DNA of 64,000 nucleotides from Methylobacterium fujisawaense. GTDB taxonomy: Bacteria; Pseudomonadota; Alphaproteobacteria; Rhizobiales; Beijerinckiaceae. The position numbers and the translations under genes were made by a program. The stretch is from positions 62,001-126,000 of the forward strand of contig NZ_JACJIM010000001.1 of assembly GCF_014138435.1 (NCBI RefSeq), written 5' to 3'. The notes under the pieces are model-generated. The model searched no databases and had not been told where the DNA came from. It was given only the letters and a program-made list of their open reading frames with translations. The stretch's first letter is position 1. Each line of letters opens with the position of its first letter. This document shows, one piece after another, positions 37,231 to 45,477 of the stretch.

Positions 37231-37628
37231 GGCTTCTTCATGCAGACCGCGACGGGCTCGGCATCCTTGGCCGCCTTGGCGGTCATGTCGAGGCAGCCGA
37301 CGGTGGATATACCGTCCGTCTGTGTCACGGACGGCAAAACCGCCATGCCCCGGCAATAGGCACCGATCAATTCCTCGTCACGACGACAGGCCACATCCAG
37401 GCGCACTTGGCTGTTCATCGACGGCCCCGGCGGACCGGGCGGCCCGGCCGGACCCGTCTCGCCCGTGGGACCGCGTGCCCCGGTCGCTCCGTTCAGGCCC
37501 GCAGGCCCCGGAGGCCCCCGGTCACCCGTCGCACCGGGAGGTCCTGCCGGCCCCGGCTTCGGCGCGTCACAGGCGCCGAGCGCGAGCGCCATCGCGCCGA
37601 GCAGGAGCGCGATCGGTGGGCCTCTCAT
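37227..37628 (-). CDS. Collagen-like (Gly-X-Y) lipoprotein
   Basis: A 133-residue protein. A lipoprotein signal peptide ends in LALGAC with the lipidated Cys at position 20. Residues 26-70 are 15 unbroken Gly-X-Y triplets rich in Pro at X and Y ([17 protein letters not shown]...), with charged D-R and E pairs as in bacterial collagens. The C-terminal 63 residues form a small domain with four cysteines (ACR, YCR, GCL, VCM), which could act as trimerisation or cap domain. It should form a short trimeric stalk anchored in a membrane. ATG at 37628. Co-translated with the 156-residue partner gene. Confidence 0.85.
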   Translation of the reverse strand: MRGPPIALLLGAMALALGACDAPKPGPAGPPGATGDRGPPGPAGLNGATGARGPTGETGPAGPPGPPGPSMNSQVRLDVACRRDEELIGAYCRGMAVLPSVTQTDGISTVGCLDMTAKAAKDAEPVAVCMKKP

Positions 37629-37830
37629 GCGGGTCTCCGGTGGGGCTTGCGCAGAGGGAACTTGGTGCGCAACCCAATCGGGTCAACGGCGCCTCATCGA
37701 TCGCCCGCATCGATACAACCAAAAGTAGTAGTCCCTGGATAAACCAGCTCTCGCCGATCGAATTAAGAGTTTTGCAAAATCTTGGCCTCACATCGACTTG
37801 TATGGCCATGTCTGACTGATCTGCTTGCTC

Positions 37831-38478
37831 ATGAACGCCCGAAGACACTTCAGCGCGCGGAGCAAAGCGACGTCAGGTTGTCTGCTGAAGAGCCTGGGGC
37901 GTGACGCCAGCGGCGCGGCCGCGGTGGAATTCGCCCTCGTGGCGCTGCCCTTTCTCGCGCTGTGCGGCGCGGTCATCCAGATCGCCTTCCAGATCTGGGC
38001 GACGCAGAACTTCGATCGCGCCCTGCAGAACGCGGTCCGGACGATCTTCACCGGCCAGTTCCAGCTCGACACGGCGGGTCAGACCGATCCGGCGATCCTG
38101 CTCGCGGCCCTGAAGACCCGGATGTGCGGTCCGGCCAGCACGCCCGTCGCCACGGTCTTCAATTGCCAGAACGTCAAGATCGACGTCGCGACGGCGAGCA
38201 GCTTCGCGAATGCCACCGCCGCCAAGCCGATCGATACCGCGACGGGTACGTGGAACACCAGCTTCGGCAGCAACTACAAATGCGCTTCGCCGGGGACGAT
38301 CGTGATCGTCACCGCGGCGGTGCCGTTCCCGACCTTCTTCAACCTGATGGGTCTGAACACGCGGCAATTCACCAGCGGCTCCGCAGCGGGATCGAGCCTT
38401 CTGACCTCCACCGCGGTGTTCCGGACCGAGCCCTACCAGATCGTCGGAGGGAGCCCATGCCCGTCGTCTCCGTCCTAG
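37831..38478 (+). CDS. TadE-like pseudopilin protein
   Basis: A 215-residue protein with a short basic N-terminus, then the TadE motif region GAAAVEFALVALPFLALCGAVIQIAF: a Glu five residues into a hydrophobic helix, as in pilin-like signal sequences. The rest is predicted periplasmic with three cysteines. TadE proteins are minor components of Flp/Tad pili and are processed by the prepilin peptidase. ATG at 37831, with a TTG six bases upstream also possible. The 200 bases upstream are less GC-rich than the surroundings and probably hold the promoter. First of three overlapping Tad-like genes. Confidence 0.85.
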   Translation: MNARRHFSARSKATSGCLLKSLGRDASGAAAVEFALVALPFLALCGAVIQIAFQIWATQNFDRALQNAVRTIFTGQFQLDTAGQTDPAILLAALKTRMCGPASTPVATVFNCQNVKIDVATASSFANATAAKPIDTATGTWNTSFGSNYKCASPGTIVIVTAAVPFPTFFNLMGLNTRQFTSGSAAGSSLLTSTAVFRTEPYQIVGGSPCPSSPS

Positions 38479-39122
38479 CCCGCCAGGCAGCGCGGCTGCG
38501 GCGCGACGGGCGTGGCGGCGCGATGGTCGAATTCGCCGTCATCCTGCCGCTCCTGCTCGCGATCTGGGCCGGCATGACCGAGGTGGCGCACGCCATCGAC
38601 GAGTGGCGCAAGCTCACGCAGCTCGCCCGCACCGTGGCGGATCTGACGGCGCAGGGCGACACGCAGAACCCGATCAGCCCCACCTTGATGAACGACATCA
38701 TCGCCTCCGCCACGGCGGTGATGCGCCCGTTCGATACGTCGAAGGTCACGATCGTGGTCAGCGCCATGGGCGTCGACCTGAAGAACCCGAGCCCGGTTCC
38801 GCTGGTCTGCTCCAGCGTCGCCAACGCCAACGCCACCGCGCGCAGCCCCGGATCCGCGGCCGACCTCACCGTCCCGGACGGCTACCTGACGCCGGGGATG
38901 CGCTACGTTCAGGCGGAAGTCACCATCAGCTACGCGCCGATGATCGGCAGCACCCTGGTCAAGCTCGCCAAGGGCGTCAGCGGCACGATCACATTCAAGA
39001 GCAGTGCGCCTTGGCCGACCCGCGGCGGAAAGGCCTACGGCGCCAACACGTACACCGAGGTCGTCCTTCCGGACACCAAACACGCGAATTGCGATGGCAC
39101 AGTGGTCAATCGTGCGTCCTGA
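38457..39122 (+). CDS. TadE/TadG-like protein (second pseudopilin-type)
   Basis: A 221-residue protein with the same N-terminal layout: basic stretch, then GGAMVEFAVILPLLLAIWAGM and EVAHAIDEWRKLTQLARTVADL. The remainder is periplasmic. ATG at 38457 lies inside the end of the previous gene and follows CGGAGGGAG; the overlap of 22 bases implies coupled translation. Its product probably forms a complex with the two flanking Tad-like proteins. Confidence 0.85.
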   Translation: MPVVSVLARQAARLRRDGRGGAMVEFAVILPLLLAIWAGMTEVAHAIDEWRKLTQLARTVADLTAQGDTQNPISPTLMNDIIASATAVMRPFDTSKVTIVVSAMGVDLKNPSPVPLVCSSVANANATARSPGSAADLTVPDGYLTPGMRYVQAEVTISYAPMIGSTLVKLAKGVSGTITFKSSAPWPTRGGKAYGANTYTEVVLPDTKHANCDGTVVNRAS

Positions 39123-40803
39123 CAGCGCCCCCAAGCCGCGGCGACCCCGGTTCTTCCACGATCGCGGCGGCAACGTCGCGCTGCTGTTCGCGTTCCTCAG
39201 CGTGCCGATGCTGATGCTCGGCGGCGCGGCGATCGATTACGGGTTCGCCACACGGCTGGAGACGAAGCTGCAGGCCGCGACCGATGCCACCGCCCTGCTC
39301 CTCTGCCAGACGCCGCTCGCCACGCCGCAGGCCGACCTCAACACCCTCGCCGTGACGACCATGACCGGCGCCATGGGGACCGCGAACCTCGTGGTCGATC
39401 CTCTGGCCATCACTAACAACCCCCGCAAGATCACCCTGACCACGCACAAGCTGTCGACAACCTTCTTCGGCGCGCTCACCGGCACCAAGCGGATCAATCC
39501 GGGCGCCGTGGCGCAATGCGCCACCCCGCTTCCGAAGACCTTCGAGATCGCGCTGGTGCTGGACAATACCGGTTCGATGGCGGAATCGAGCGGCGGCCAG
39601 TCGAAGCTCAAGGCCGTGCAGTCGGCTGCGGCGAACTTCGTGGACTACGTCTACACCAGCGCGGCCTTCTCCAGCGCGACCAAGATCGCGATCGTGCCCT
39701 TCGCCGGCGCCGTGGCGGTCGATCCGACGGCCTACCGCTACGCCTCCTGGATCGATCTGAACGGCATATCGAGCTACCACTGGACCAATATTGTCCAGTC
39801 GCCCCCCGCGCCGTTCAAGAGCCGCTTCGACGTCTTCGCCAAACTGCAGGCCGTCAACCGCGCCTGGGGCTGGGCCGGGTGCCTCGAAACGCTGTCGTAC
39901 CCGCTCAACGTGCAGGACGGCGCGCCAACCGCCTCGAACAAGGATTCCTACTACGTGCCCCTCCTGGCACCGGACGAGCCGGGGGATGCCAGTGCGCAGG
40001 TCGCTCCCTTCCCCGTCGGGAGCCAGAATCCGACGGCCTACAGCTACAACAGCTACCTCGACGACCGCACCGGCGGCAGCTGCCAGAACAGCAATTCCTA
40101 CACGACGGCGCTCGGACAGGCGTGCAAGTACGTCAACCCGACGGACGCCGTGTCCGCCTCTCCCCTCGGCATCCCGAACGGTCCGAATTTCGGCTGCACG
40201 ACTCAACCGCTTCAACGGCTGACCAACAACACATCGACCCTGAAGACCCTCATCAGCAACATGGCGCCGCTGGGATCGACCAATATCCATGAAGGGTTCA
40301 TGTGGGGCTGGCGCACGCTCTCGCCCAACAGCGTCTTCGCCGACGGCCAGCCCTACGCGTCGAGCGCGAACAGCTCGAACGCGTCGACGATCAACAAGGT
40401 CATCATCCTGATGACGGACGGCACCAACAGCTGGAGCGCCAATCCGTACGCGCCCACCGGATCGCTCTATTTTGCGGCCGCCTACTTCAAGAACGCCAAC
40501 GGCACGACACCCAATCCGCGCATGCCGCCGAAATACCAGAACATCGCGGATGCGAACACGGCCCGCTCCGCCCTCGACGCCCTGACGGCGGAGGCGTGCA
40601 GCAACGCCAAGGCGGTGAACATCTCGATCTACACGATCGGATTCAGCATTCCGTCCGACCCGATCGACGCGGCGGGTCAGACCCTGCTGAAGAACTGCGC
40701 CTCGTCGGCCGACCAATACTTCCTCGCCAACACGTCGGACGACCTGATCAAGGCCTTCCAGACGATCCAGGCGAGCATCGGCGCGCTGCGCCTGACGCAG
40801 TAG
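39094..40803 (+). CDS. TadG-like protein with von Willebrand A domain
   Basis: A 569-residue protein. The N-terminal helix has RGGNVALLFAFLSVPMLMLGGAAIDYG, typical of TadG. From about residue 150 a vWA domain follows, with the metal-site motif LVLDNTGSMAESS, later LGSTNIHEGFMWGWR and VIILMTDGTNSW. Several cysteines occur in the insert between. TadG anchors or stabilises Tad pilus parts, while vWA domains bind ligands through a metal ion. ATG at 39094 overlaps the previous gene by 29 bases. No tadA, tadB, tadC, rcpA or flp gene is in the window. Confidence 0.88.
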   Translation: MAQWSIVRPDSAPKPRRPRFFHDRGGNVALLFAFLSVPMLMLGGAAIDYGFATRLETKLQAATDATALLLCQTPLATPQADLNTLAVTTMTGAMGTANLVVDPLAITNNPRKITLTTHKLSTTFFGALTGTKRINPGAVAQCATPLPKTFEIALVLDNTGSMAESSGGQSKLKAVQSAAANFVDYVYTSAAFSSATKIAIVPFAGAVAVDPTAYRYASWIDLNGISSYHWTNIVQSPPAPFKSRFDVFAKLQAVNRAWGWAGCLETLSYPLNVQDGAPTASNKDSYYVPLLAPDEPGDASAQVAPFPVGSQNPTAYSYNSYLDDRTGGSCQNSNSYTTALGQACKYVNPTDAVSASPLGIPNGPNFGCTTQPLQRLTNNTSTLKTLISNMAPLGSTNIHEGFMWGWRTLSPNSVFADGQPYASSANSSNASTINKVIILMTDGTNSWSANPYAPTGSLYFAAAYFKNANGTTPNPRMPPKYQNIADANTARSALDALTAEACSNAKAVNISIYTIGFSIPSDPIDAAGQTLLKNCASSADQYFLANTSDDLIKAFQTIQASIGALRLTQ

Positions 40804-40851
40804 ACCACGCGATCGGAAAAAGCGGCGCCCCGGCGTTGAGCCGGACCGCGC

Positions 40852-41271
40852 TCAGTCGTCGCGGTAGACCCGCTCGCGGCGCTCGTGACGCTCCTGGGCC
40901 TCGAGCGACAGGGTGGCGATCGGCCGCGCGTCGAGCCGGCGCAGGGAGATCGGCTCGCCGGTCTCCTCGCAGAAGCCGTAGGACCCGTCCTCGATCCGGG
41001 CGAGAGCCGCGTCGATCTTGCCGGTGAGCTTCCGCTGCCGATCCCGCGCCCGGAGCTCGATCGCCCGGTCCGTCTCGGACGAGGCGCGATCGGCGAGGTC
41101 GGGATGGTTCTCGTTCTCGCTCTGGAGCGCCACCAGCGTATCCTGCGCCTCGCGCAGGATGTCGTTCTTCCAGCTCAGCAGCTTGCGCCGAAAGTATTCG
41201 CGCTGCCGGTCATTCATGAAGGGCTCGTCGTCGGACGGGACGTAGCCGTCCTCCAGCTGCACCTTCGCCAT
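40852..41271 (-). CDS. dksA: RNA polymerase-binding transcription factor DksA
   Basis: A 139-residue protein that binds in the RNA polymerase secondary channel and mediates ppGpp effects. It has a coiled coil (about 25-95) and the globular C-terminal part YGFCEETGEPISLRRLDARPIATLSLEAQERHERRE. Only one cysteine remains of the four-cysteine zinc finger, as is usual for alphaproteobacterial DksA, so zinc binding is not expected. ATG at 41271 follows GAGGGTG. Confidence 0.95.
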   Translation of the reverse strand: MAKVQLEDGYVPSDDEPFMNDRQREYFRRKLLSWKNDILREAQDTLVALQSENENHPDLADRASSETDRAIELRARDRQRKLTGKIDAALARIEDGSYGFCEETGEPISLRRLDARPIATLSLEAQERHERRERVYRDD

Positions 41272-41453
41272 GCGTCACCCTCGCTGGATGGTAAACCGCC
41301 CACCAGGGGATGGCCGGTGTGCGGCGATAACGTGAGGTGCCGTATAGTCGAGGTGCCTCAGCGCTACAACGCACACAGATGCAGGGGTTGTAACCGGCTG
41401 TCACTGCATCGCCGCGTGCGGCAAACAGGCCACGGTACAGATCTTTTACGCTG

Positions 41454-42461
41454 TCATCGGGTCCGCAGCCGTACGATCGCGGCGGCGATTTCAGCGGTGA
41501 GGCTTCGGGCGAGCGGCAGCCTGTAATGGGTCTGATCGAAGAACTGGTCCGGATCCGCCGCCGCGGACCGGCCGTCGCGCCAGTCGACCACGGTGCTCAG
41601 GGCGTGCTGCGCGAGCACCGCGCGCACTTCGGCCCGGCAGGCGGCCTCGGCCCGCGCCCGAGGGCTGCCGGGCGGCGGCTCGGCCCGCGCGTAGACCGGG
41701 GGAAAGACCACCACGACCGGCGTCGCCGCCGGGATACGGGCCAGCTCGGCGCGCAGCCGCGCTGCGATCGGGAACGGGCCGCCATGATGCGGTTCCGGCT
41801 CGGGTCCGACCGGCTTTTCCAGGGCCGCCTTCTTGGCCGGATCGATGCCGAAGCCCTGGCTCAGGTAGTTGCGCTCGTAATCCCACCAGCCGTCGGCCGC
41901 GGCGGTCTTGTGGCGCGGATTTAGGAGCCAGCCGAGGCGGTTGACCGTCTCCTGCGCGGCCGAGAAGCGGATGAGCCCCCTCAGATAGGCGGGCCAGTCG
42001 CCCACGAGCCAGTAGGGGAATCCATGCTCGCTCGGAAAGGCGGGGTCGTCCGCGCACCAGAATGCGTCGGCCGAGAGCACGATCGCGTCGGGCCTCGCAT
42101 GGTGCTTCAGATACCAGCCGAGCAGGGCGAACTGCTCGGACGGACCGGTGGCCGGCACCGAGAGCTGCAGGAACGGAATGCCGGTGAGCTGCGTCAGGGC
42201 TGCCGGCTCGATCAGCTGGATATGCGAATTGCCGATCACCACGCCTGAATAGGCCGGATCGCGCCCGCGCATGGCCGAGGCGGTGCGGGGTCCCTGCGGC
42301 CGCACGGCGCCCCGGGACAGCAGCGTCGAGCGTCCGGTATCGTAGGGATCGACCACGACCGCGAGGGCCAGATAGCCCGCGAACAGGCCGACCATCGACA
42401 GGGCCAGGATGCGGACGAAGGCACGCCAGTCCCGATCGGTGGTGGGGGGAGCGGGCGCCAT
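41454..42461 (-). CDS. SGNH-fold, AlgJ/AlgX-like acetylation partner, membrane-anchored
   Basis: A 335-residue protein with an N-terminal membrane anchor (ILALSMVGLFAGYLALAVVV), then a periplasmic domain. VVIGNSHIQLIEPAAL looks like SGNH block I with GNSH in place of GDS, and DQFFDQTHYRLP supplies a C-terminal D-x-x-H. Such proteins act with MBOAT proteins to transfer acetyl groups to exported polysaccharides. It starts 2 bases after the MBOAT stop, so the two genes form an operon. The polysaccharide is unknown. Confidence 0.78.
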   Translation of the reverse strand: MAPAPPTTDRDWRAFVRILALSMVGLFAGYLALAVVVDPYDTGRSTLLSRGAVRPQGPRTASAMRGRDPAYSGVVIGNSHIQLIEPAALTQLTGIPFLQLSVPATGPSEQFALLGWYLKHHARPDAIVLSADAFWCADDPAFPSEHGFPYWLVGDWPAYLRGLIRFSAAQETVNRLGWLLNPRHKTAAADGWWDYERNYLSQGFGIDPAKKAALEKPVGPEPEPHHGGPFPIAARLRAELARIPAATPVVVVFPPVYARAEPPPGSPRARAEAACRAEVRAVLAQHALSTVVDWRDGRSAAADPDQFFDQTHYRLPLARSLTAEIAAAIVRLRTR

Positions 42462-42463
42462 CC

Positions 42464-43837
42464 TCAGAACTGGAAGTAGATGAACTCGTAGTTCGCATCG
42501 TCGCCGATCTTCAGCAGGACGAGCACGAACAGCAGCGCGAAGCCGCAGGCGAGGAGCCGCCGCGGCGGCAGGCGGTGCACCGCAGTCCAGGCGGTGGGCC
42601 CGACCGTGGCGACCAGGGCGGCGATGGCGATGGTGCGCCACTTGAAGCCCGAGCCTCTGGGCGCCAGCCCGAACAGGCCCTTGAAGATCACGAGGGCCGC
42701 CTCGAAGCTCGTCGCCCGGAACAGCACCCAGGTGAGCACCACGAATAGGCTGGTGAGCGCCCAGCCGAGGGGCGCGGGGATCGCGATCCGGGCGCGGCGC
42801 GCCAGCACCCCGGCCCCGAGGCCGATCCCGTGGAGCGCCCCCCAGGCGAGGAAGGTCAGGCCCGCCCCGTGCCAGAGGCCGCCCAGCGTCATGGTTACGG
42901 CGAGCGCCCCGACCTGCCGCGGCAGCCCGCGGCGGTTCCCGCCCATCGGCACGTAGAGGTAGTCGCGCAGGAAGCGCGACAGGGTCATGTGCCACCGCCG
43001 CCAGAAGTCGCGCAGGGAGGTGGCGCGGTAGGGCACGTCGAAATTCTGGGGCAGGACGAGGCCGAACAGCAGCGCGATGCCCAGCGCCATGTCGGTGTAG
43101 CCGGAGAAGTCGAAATAGATCTGGAAGGTGAAGCCCAGCGTCGCCTGCCACGCCTCCACCACCGTGACGGCCTTGCCGGCGGCGGCGGCCTGAAAGACCG
43201 GATTCACGTATTCCGCGAGCGGATCGCCGAGGAACACCTTCTTGGCCAGCCCCACCGTGAGCAGCATCAGCCCGCGGGCGAAGCGCTCGGCGGCGTCGGG
43301 CCGCGCGTAGGGCTGCTCGTCGAACTGGTGCATGATCTCGCTCCAGCGCACGAGCGGGCCGGCGAGAACCTGCGGGAAGAAGGCGATGTAGAGGGCGTAT
43401 TTCACGAGCCCGAAGCTCGGCGCCCGGCCGGCCCGCAGGTCGGCGAGATACATGATGTGGTGGAAGGTGAAGAACGAGATGCCGAGCGGCAGGGCGAGGC
43501 CGAGCCGCTGCGTCTCCAGGCCGGGGATCAGGTTGGCGAGATCGGCCGCGAAATCGAGGTACTTGAACACCCCCAGGAGGGCGAGGTTGGCGGCGATGGC
43601 GACCGGGATCAGCCATCGGCCGGGCCTGTGCCGATAGAGACGGGCCACGCACCAGTTCGCCAGGATCGAGCCGGCGAGCAGCGGCACGAAGCGGACATCC
43701 CACCAGCCGTAGAACACGAAGGACAGGCCGACGAGGAGCGGCAGCCGCCACGCGGGCGCGGCGCGCGCCACCAGCCCGTGCAGGATCAGCGCGGTCGGCA
43801 GGAAGGCGAGGAGGAAGACGAAGGAGTTGAACAGCAT
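42464..43837 (-). CDS. MBOAT family O-acyltransferase (AlgI-like)
   Basis: A 457-residue membrane protein with about ten helices. FVFYGWWDVRF, GISFFTFHHIMYLADL, FPQVLAGPLVRW and YFDFSGYTDMALGIALLFG lead to DFWRRWHMTLSRFLRDYLYVPMGGNR and the invariant histidine of MTLGGLWHGAG. This is the AlgI/DltB type that moves acyl groups from the cytoplasm to periplasmic acceptors. ATG at 43837. Together with the SGNH protein it probably acetylates a surface polysaccharide. Confidence 0.93.
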   Translation of the reverse strand: MLFNSFVFLLAFLPTALILHGLVARAAPAWRLPLLVGLSFVFYGWWDVRFVPLLAGSILANWCVARLYRHRPGRWLIPVAIAANLALLGVFKYLDFAADLANLIPGLETQRLGLALPLGISFFTFHHIMYLADLRAGRAPSFGLVKYALYIAFFPQVLAGPLVRWSEIMHQFDEQPYARPDAAERFARGLMLLTVGLAKKVFLGDPLAEYVNPVFQAAAAGKAVTVVEAWQATLGFTFQIYFDFSGYTDMALGIALLFGLVLPQNFDVPYRATSLRDFWRRWHMTLSRFLRDYLYVPMGGNRRGLPRQVGALAVTMTLGGLWHGAGLTFLAWGALHGIGLGAGVLARRARIAIPAPLGWALTSLFVVLTWVLFRATSFEAALVIFKGLFGLAPRGSGFKWRTIAIAALVATVGPTAWTAVHRLPPRRLLACGFALLFVLVLLKIGDDANYEFIYFQF

Positions 43838-44074
43838 CGGGCGAGGCGGCGCGGAGGAGCCCGGATGGGCCGCCGTTGTCTCCGAGCGGAAGGGATCGCC
43901 TTGTCGGGGATCGGGGCCGGCCCGTCAATCGCAGCCGCGCGATCGCGGCCATTCGGCAGCGCGGCGCTGCAGCGACCCCGTCTCAGGTACAAGCGTCCCG
44001 GGTGATGCAGCCCTCTAGGTCATCCGGGCGACGCCGAGTGCCCGAGGGCCGGGCGACGTCACCCGGGTGCGGCT

Positions 44075-45322
44075 TCACGCTCCGCGACGGGCCGCCTCGA
44101 TGGTCAGGCCCAGCCCCACCGAACCGAACGTGTCCCCCTCCACCACCCGGGCGGCGGGCAGCGCGGCCGTGAGCGCGGCGCGCAGATGCGGCAGGCCGGT
44201 GGACCCGCCGGTCAGGAACAGGGCGTCGACCCGGTCGGCCGGCAATTCCGCCTGCGCGAGGCAGCGCGCGATCCGGGCCGCCACGGCCCGCGCGAGGTCA
44301 CCGGTCTGGGCCGACAGGGTCGCGCTATCCACCGGCACGGAGAGGCCGCGCTCCAGAAGGCCGAGATCGAGCACCGTCGCATCCTGCTCGGAGGCCGCGA
44401 TCTTGGCGCCTTCCACCGCCCCGGCCAGGGCGTGTCCGCGCTCCCCCTCCACCGCCTCGCGCAGCCGCGCGAGCAGGTCGGGCCGGGCGCCGTCGCGGAT
44501 CACCTCGTCGATCTCCCGCAGGGTCTTCTGATTGTAGAGACGGTTGATCGCCGACCACGTGGCGAGGTCGTGGTAATAGGCGTTCGGCACCGCGAGGTCG
44601 CCCCGGCGCATCGGGCTTCCGAGGCCGAGGAGCGGCATCACCGTGCCGAGGCTGAGCTGACGGTCGAAATCGGTGCCGCCGATCCGCACGCCGTCATTGG
44701 CCAGGATGTCGCCGGCCCGGTCCGGCCGGCCCCGGCGCTCCGGCGCGAGGCGCACGATGGAGAAATCCGAGGTGCCGCCGCCGATATCGGCGACCAGCGC
44801 GATCTCCTCGGACCGGACCTGCCGCTCGTAGTCGAGGGCGGCCGCGATCGGCTCGTACTGGAACGAGACCTCCCGGAAGCCGACGTCGCGGGCGATGTCC
44901 CGCAGCGTGTCTTCGGCCCGGCGGTCCGCCTCCGGATCGCCATCGACGAAGTGGACCGGGCGGCCATGGACCACGCTGTCGAGGCTCTGGCCGCAGGCGG
45001 CCTCGGCGCGCTCCTTCACGGCCGTGAGATAGCGGGCGATGACGTCGCGCAGGCGCAGCCGCTGGCGGCCGACCGGTGTGGCCTCATCCATGAGCGGGGT
45101 GCCGAGGACGGATTTCAGGCCGCGCATCATCCGGCCGGACCGGCCCTCGACATAGGCCGCCGTCGCGGCCCGGCCGATGATGGGCTCCCGGCCGAGTTCG
45201 AAGAAGATCGCGCTGGGGATCGTCCGGTGCGCGCCTTCCAGGGGCAGCAGCGTCGGTCCGTCCGGGCCGTTATGCCCGAGGGTGGTGTTCGACGTGCCGA
45301 AGTCGAGGCCGCAGGCCGCCAT
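44075..45322 (-). CDS. Hsp70-family protein lacking the substrate-binding domain (YegD-like)
   Basis: A 415-residue actin/Hsp70-fold ATPase. Phosphate 1 motif GLDFGTSNTTLG, phosphate 2 LVADIGGGTSDFSIV and adenosine motif LFLTGGSTGLPHLRAAL are all present. It ends after the nucleotide-binding domain, without the DnaK beta-sandwich or lid, as in E. coli YegD. Client or partner unknown. ATG at 45322. It diverges from a HerA-like ATPase gene with 155 bases between them. Confidence 0.88.
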   Translation of the reverse strand: MAACGLDFGTSNTTLGHNGPDGPTLLPLEGAHRTIPSAIFFELGREPIIGRAATAAYVEGRSGRMMRGLKSVLGTPLMDEATPVGRQRLRLRDVIARYLTAVKERAEAACGQSLDSVVHGRPVHFVDGDPEADRRAEDTLRDIARDVGFREVSFQYEPIAAALDYERQVRSEEIALVADIGGGTSDFSIVRLAPERRGRPDRAGDILANDGVRIGGTDFDRQLSLGTVMPLLGLGSPMRRGDLAVPNAYYHDLATWSAINRLYNQKTLREIDEVIRDGARPDLLARLREAVEGERGHALAGAVEGAKIAASEQDATVLDLGLLERGLSVPVDSATLSAQTGDLARAVAARIARCLAQAELPADRVDALFLTGGSTGLPHLRAALTAALPAARVVEGDTFGSVGLGLTIEAARRGA

Positions 45323-45477
45323 CGTGTCGTAGATCCGGGTTCGTTCTGGGAGGCCGGTGGCCGTACAGGGCCGCGGCGTCCGGGTCCAGGCCGGGCGCGG
45401 CACGGCTGGTATGGCGGGAAGCGTGGACAGCGCGACGGCGGCGCACCCGGATCCGTCGGGCCGTGCTATGAGGCCTT

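Noticed and set aside
42462-43952. Upstream extension of the SGNH gene to an 832-residue frame
   Set aside because: It overlaps the MBOAT gene on the same strand in another frame and has no motifs; the ATG at 42461 gives the expected protein.
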